A stretch of 13,736 nucleotides of DNA from an uncultured Lachnospiraceae bacterium (GTDB lineage Bacteria > Bacillota > Clostridia > Lachnospirales > Lachnospiraceae): the NCBI GenBank assembly GCA_910587085.1, contig CAJUMC010000076.1:1-13736 (forward strand), in the 5' to 3' direction. Made by a program: the position numbers and the translations under genes. Positions 12,829-13,736 of this stretch are shown here, one piece after another. Position 1 is the first letter of the stretch. Each line of letters opens with the position of its first letter. The notes under the pieces are model-generated. The model did no database searches and was not told the origin of the DNA. It saw only the letters and a list, made by a program, of their open reading frames with translations.

Positions 12829-13736
12829 TTACTCGGCTGCCACCACCTCAACCATTATGGATGCGCTTCCCGTATTGCCCGCGTAATCCGTCGCGGTCAG
12901 CACTACCGTGTAGGTGCCGGCCGTCGTCGTATCCAGCTCGGAAAGATCGGCGGTAAGCTTGCTGCTCACATCAAGTCCGTCCGCATCCACAGCGGAGTCG
13001 ATGAAATCGCCCCAGTTGATCGTGGAAGTATCCGTATCCAGCGCAACGGTCGGGAGCGTTTCTTTCGGCGTAACTACCGGCGCCGCCGTATTGTCCGGAT
13101 TGTAGATTGTCACACGGATTTTCTTGCTGCCGACATTGCCCGCCGCATCGGCGATCCTGCATTCCACCGCATCGCTGTAAGAGCCAGGAACCGAGAAGTC
13201 CGCTTTGTCGGAAACCGTATACTCCGCCTTTGTCATATCAAGCTCGCCGTCCACGCTGTCCTTTGCCGTAAAGTAGTCAGCCCACGCAACCGCCTGCGGA
13301 TCGGTTCCGGCCGGCAGAGCAGCCGATTCGCCGTCCACGGCAGGTGCCTGGTTGTCATAAATCTCGTTCGAAGCAAGGCTCTGCTCCATCTTGCTTGTAA
13401 TATTCGTAAAATCACTCATATTCGCTTTGATTGCAACGTCGTAAGAGCTCATGCCCTGAAGGCCGTAGAGGGATTTGCCCACGATATCGTCCCATGCTAC
13501 GCGAATGCCGAGAAGATCGCTGTAATCGTTTACAAGATTGTCTCGGATCGCCATAAAGCACTCGATCAGCTGATCTCCGTACTGCTCGTTGAGAATATCA
13601 ATCTTCATTTCGTTCAGATCGGTGAGCGTGCTGTTCTCCATGTACTCCGCCATGGTGCTGACACCGCCGAGCGCTTTGTAGTAGGACAATATGAAGTGAC
13701 CCCACATTTGTAGCAACGTGGATTTACCTGTATACT
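12829..13736 (-). CDS. C-terminal part of a secreted or surface protein with two Ig-like domains (5' end outside window)
   Basis: The frame is open to the window edge, so the true start lies outside; a TTG at 13716 is only the first possible start inside. The visible part has about 301 residues. Numbering from that TTG, residues 20-118 look helical and acidic (NEMKIDILNEQYGDQLIECF; WDDIVGKSLYGL), and I do not recognise this region. Residues about 125-206 and 212-295 are two related beta-sandwich domains of the bacterial Ig-like (DUF5011/HYR) kind. Each has W-(A/G)-D-(Y/F), then DG-LD, then a Tyr followed by an A-GN-GS motif and an alternating hydrophobic strand (DAAGNVGSKKIRV; DYAGNTGSASIMV). 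Such domains usually act as stalks or spacers in extracellular proteins. No sortase signal or C-terminal anchor follows; the protein ends in VVAAE and a TAA. It lies 110 bases upstream of the solute-binding gene on the same strand, with hairpins between them, so it may be a separate transcription unit. Confidence 0.7.
   Translation of the reverse strand, partial: YTGKSTLLQMWGHFILSYYKALGGVSTMAEYMENSTLTDLNEMKIDILNEQYGDQLIECFMAIRDNLVNDYSDLLGIRVAWDDIVGKSLYGLQGMSSYDVAIKANMSDFTNITSKMEQSLASNEIYDNQAPAVDGESAALPAGTDPQAVAWADYFTAKDSVDGELDMTKAEYTVSDKADFSVPGSYSDAVECRIADAAGNVGSKKIRVTIYNPDNTAAPVVTPKETLPTVALDTDTSTINWGDFIDSAVDADGLDVSSKLTADLSELDTTTAGTYTVVLTATDYAGNTGSASIMVEVVAAE

Noticed and set aside
12721..13713. 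Plus-strand open frame of about 330 codons opposite the Ig-like protein
   Set aside because: The minus-strand frame shows clear Ig-like repeats; the plus frame is a basic shadow.
1..13736. An ABC ATPase, a regulator, tRNA genes or a CRISPR array in the window
   Set aside because: I found no Walker motif, helix-turn-helix protein, cloverleaf sequence or regular repeat array. The ATPase is probably a shared one coded elsewhere, as is common for sugar importers of Gram-positive bacteria.
13700..13736. Mobile-element end at the right edge
   Set aside because: The composition differs slightly from the flank, but I see no inverted repeat, target duplication or transposase frame, and the coding frame stays open.

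Overview
The window holds one minus-strand gene cluster, read from high to low coordinates. It resembles the carbohydrate-uptake loci of Clostridia (Lachnospiraceae-like) and Paenibacillus: MalF/MalG-type permeases without an ATPase, a membrane-anchored solute-binding protein, DUF5696, Yip1 and NHL/TPR proteins, purine-rich Shine-Dalgarno sites and tight gene overlaps. The sequence is fairly GC-rich with strong third-position bias, so long antisense ORFs shadow the real genes. The taxonomic guess rests on recalled family knowledge, not on a search.

Layout in transcription order: (1) 13736-12829, the 3' part of a gene cut by the window edge, coding for an unrecognised helical region plus two Ig-like domains. 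(2) A 110-base gap with two inverted repeats. (3) 12718-9824, a large solute-binding protein with two CBM-like modules, split by an in-frame TAG. (4) 9808-8882 and 8872-7973, a first MalF/MalG permease pair. (5) 8036-7062, an NHL-repeat/TPR membrane protein without its start. (6) 7065-6400, a Yip1-type membrane protein. (7) 6383-3736, a DUF5696 protein. (8) 3733-2828 and 2838-1843, a second permease pair, the first member again broken by an in-frame TAG. (9) 1803-166, a GH30 glycosidase lipoprotein. (10) 165-1, GC-rich hairpins and then an AT-rich end.

Inferred joint function: the binding protein captures a glycan fragment at the cell surface, one or two permease pairs import it using an ATPase coded elsewhere, and the secreted GH30 lipoprotein trims the glycan. 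The NHL/TPR, Yip1 and DUF5696 proteins form an accessory membrane module whose role I do not know to be described.

The most striking result is damage. I see two premature amber codons, one probable homopolymer frameshift, one deletion fusing the end of a permease to the middle of the NHL gene, and two probable in-frame deletions. GH30, Yip1 and the last permease look intact. Both premature TAGs lie in CTAGG, as expected from C-to-T change at the second C of CCAGG (a Dcm-type site), or from sequencing errors at such methylated sites. Either this is a decaying uptake operon or the assembly carries systematic errors; the sequence alone cannot decide fully.
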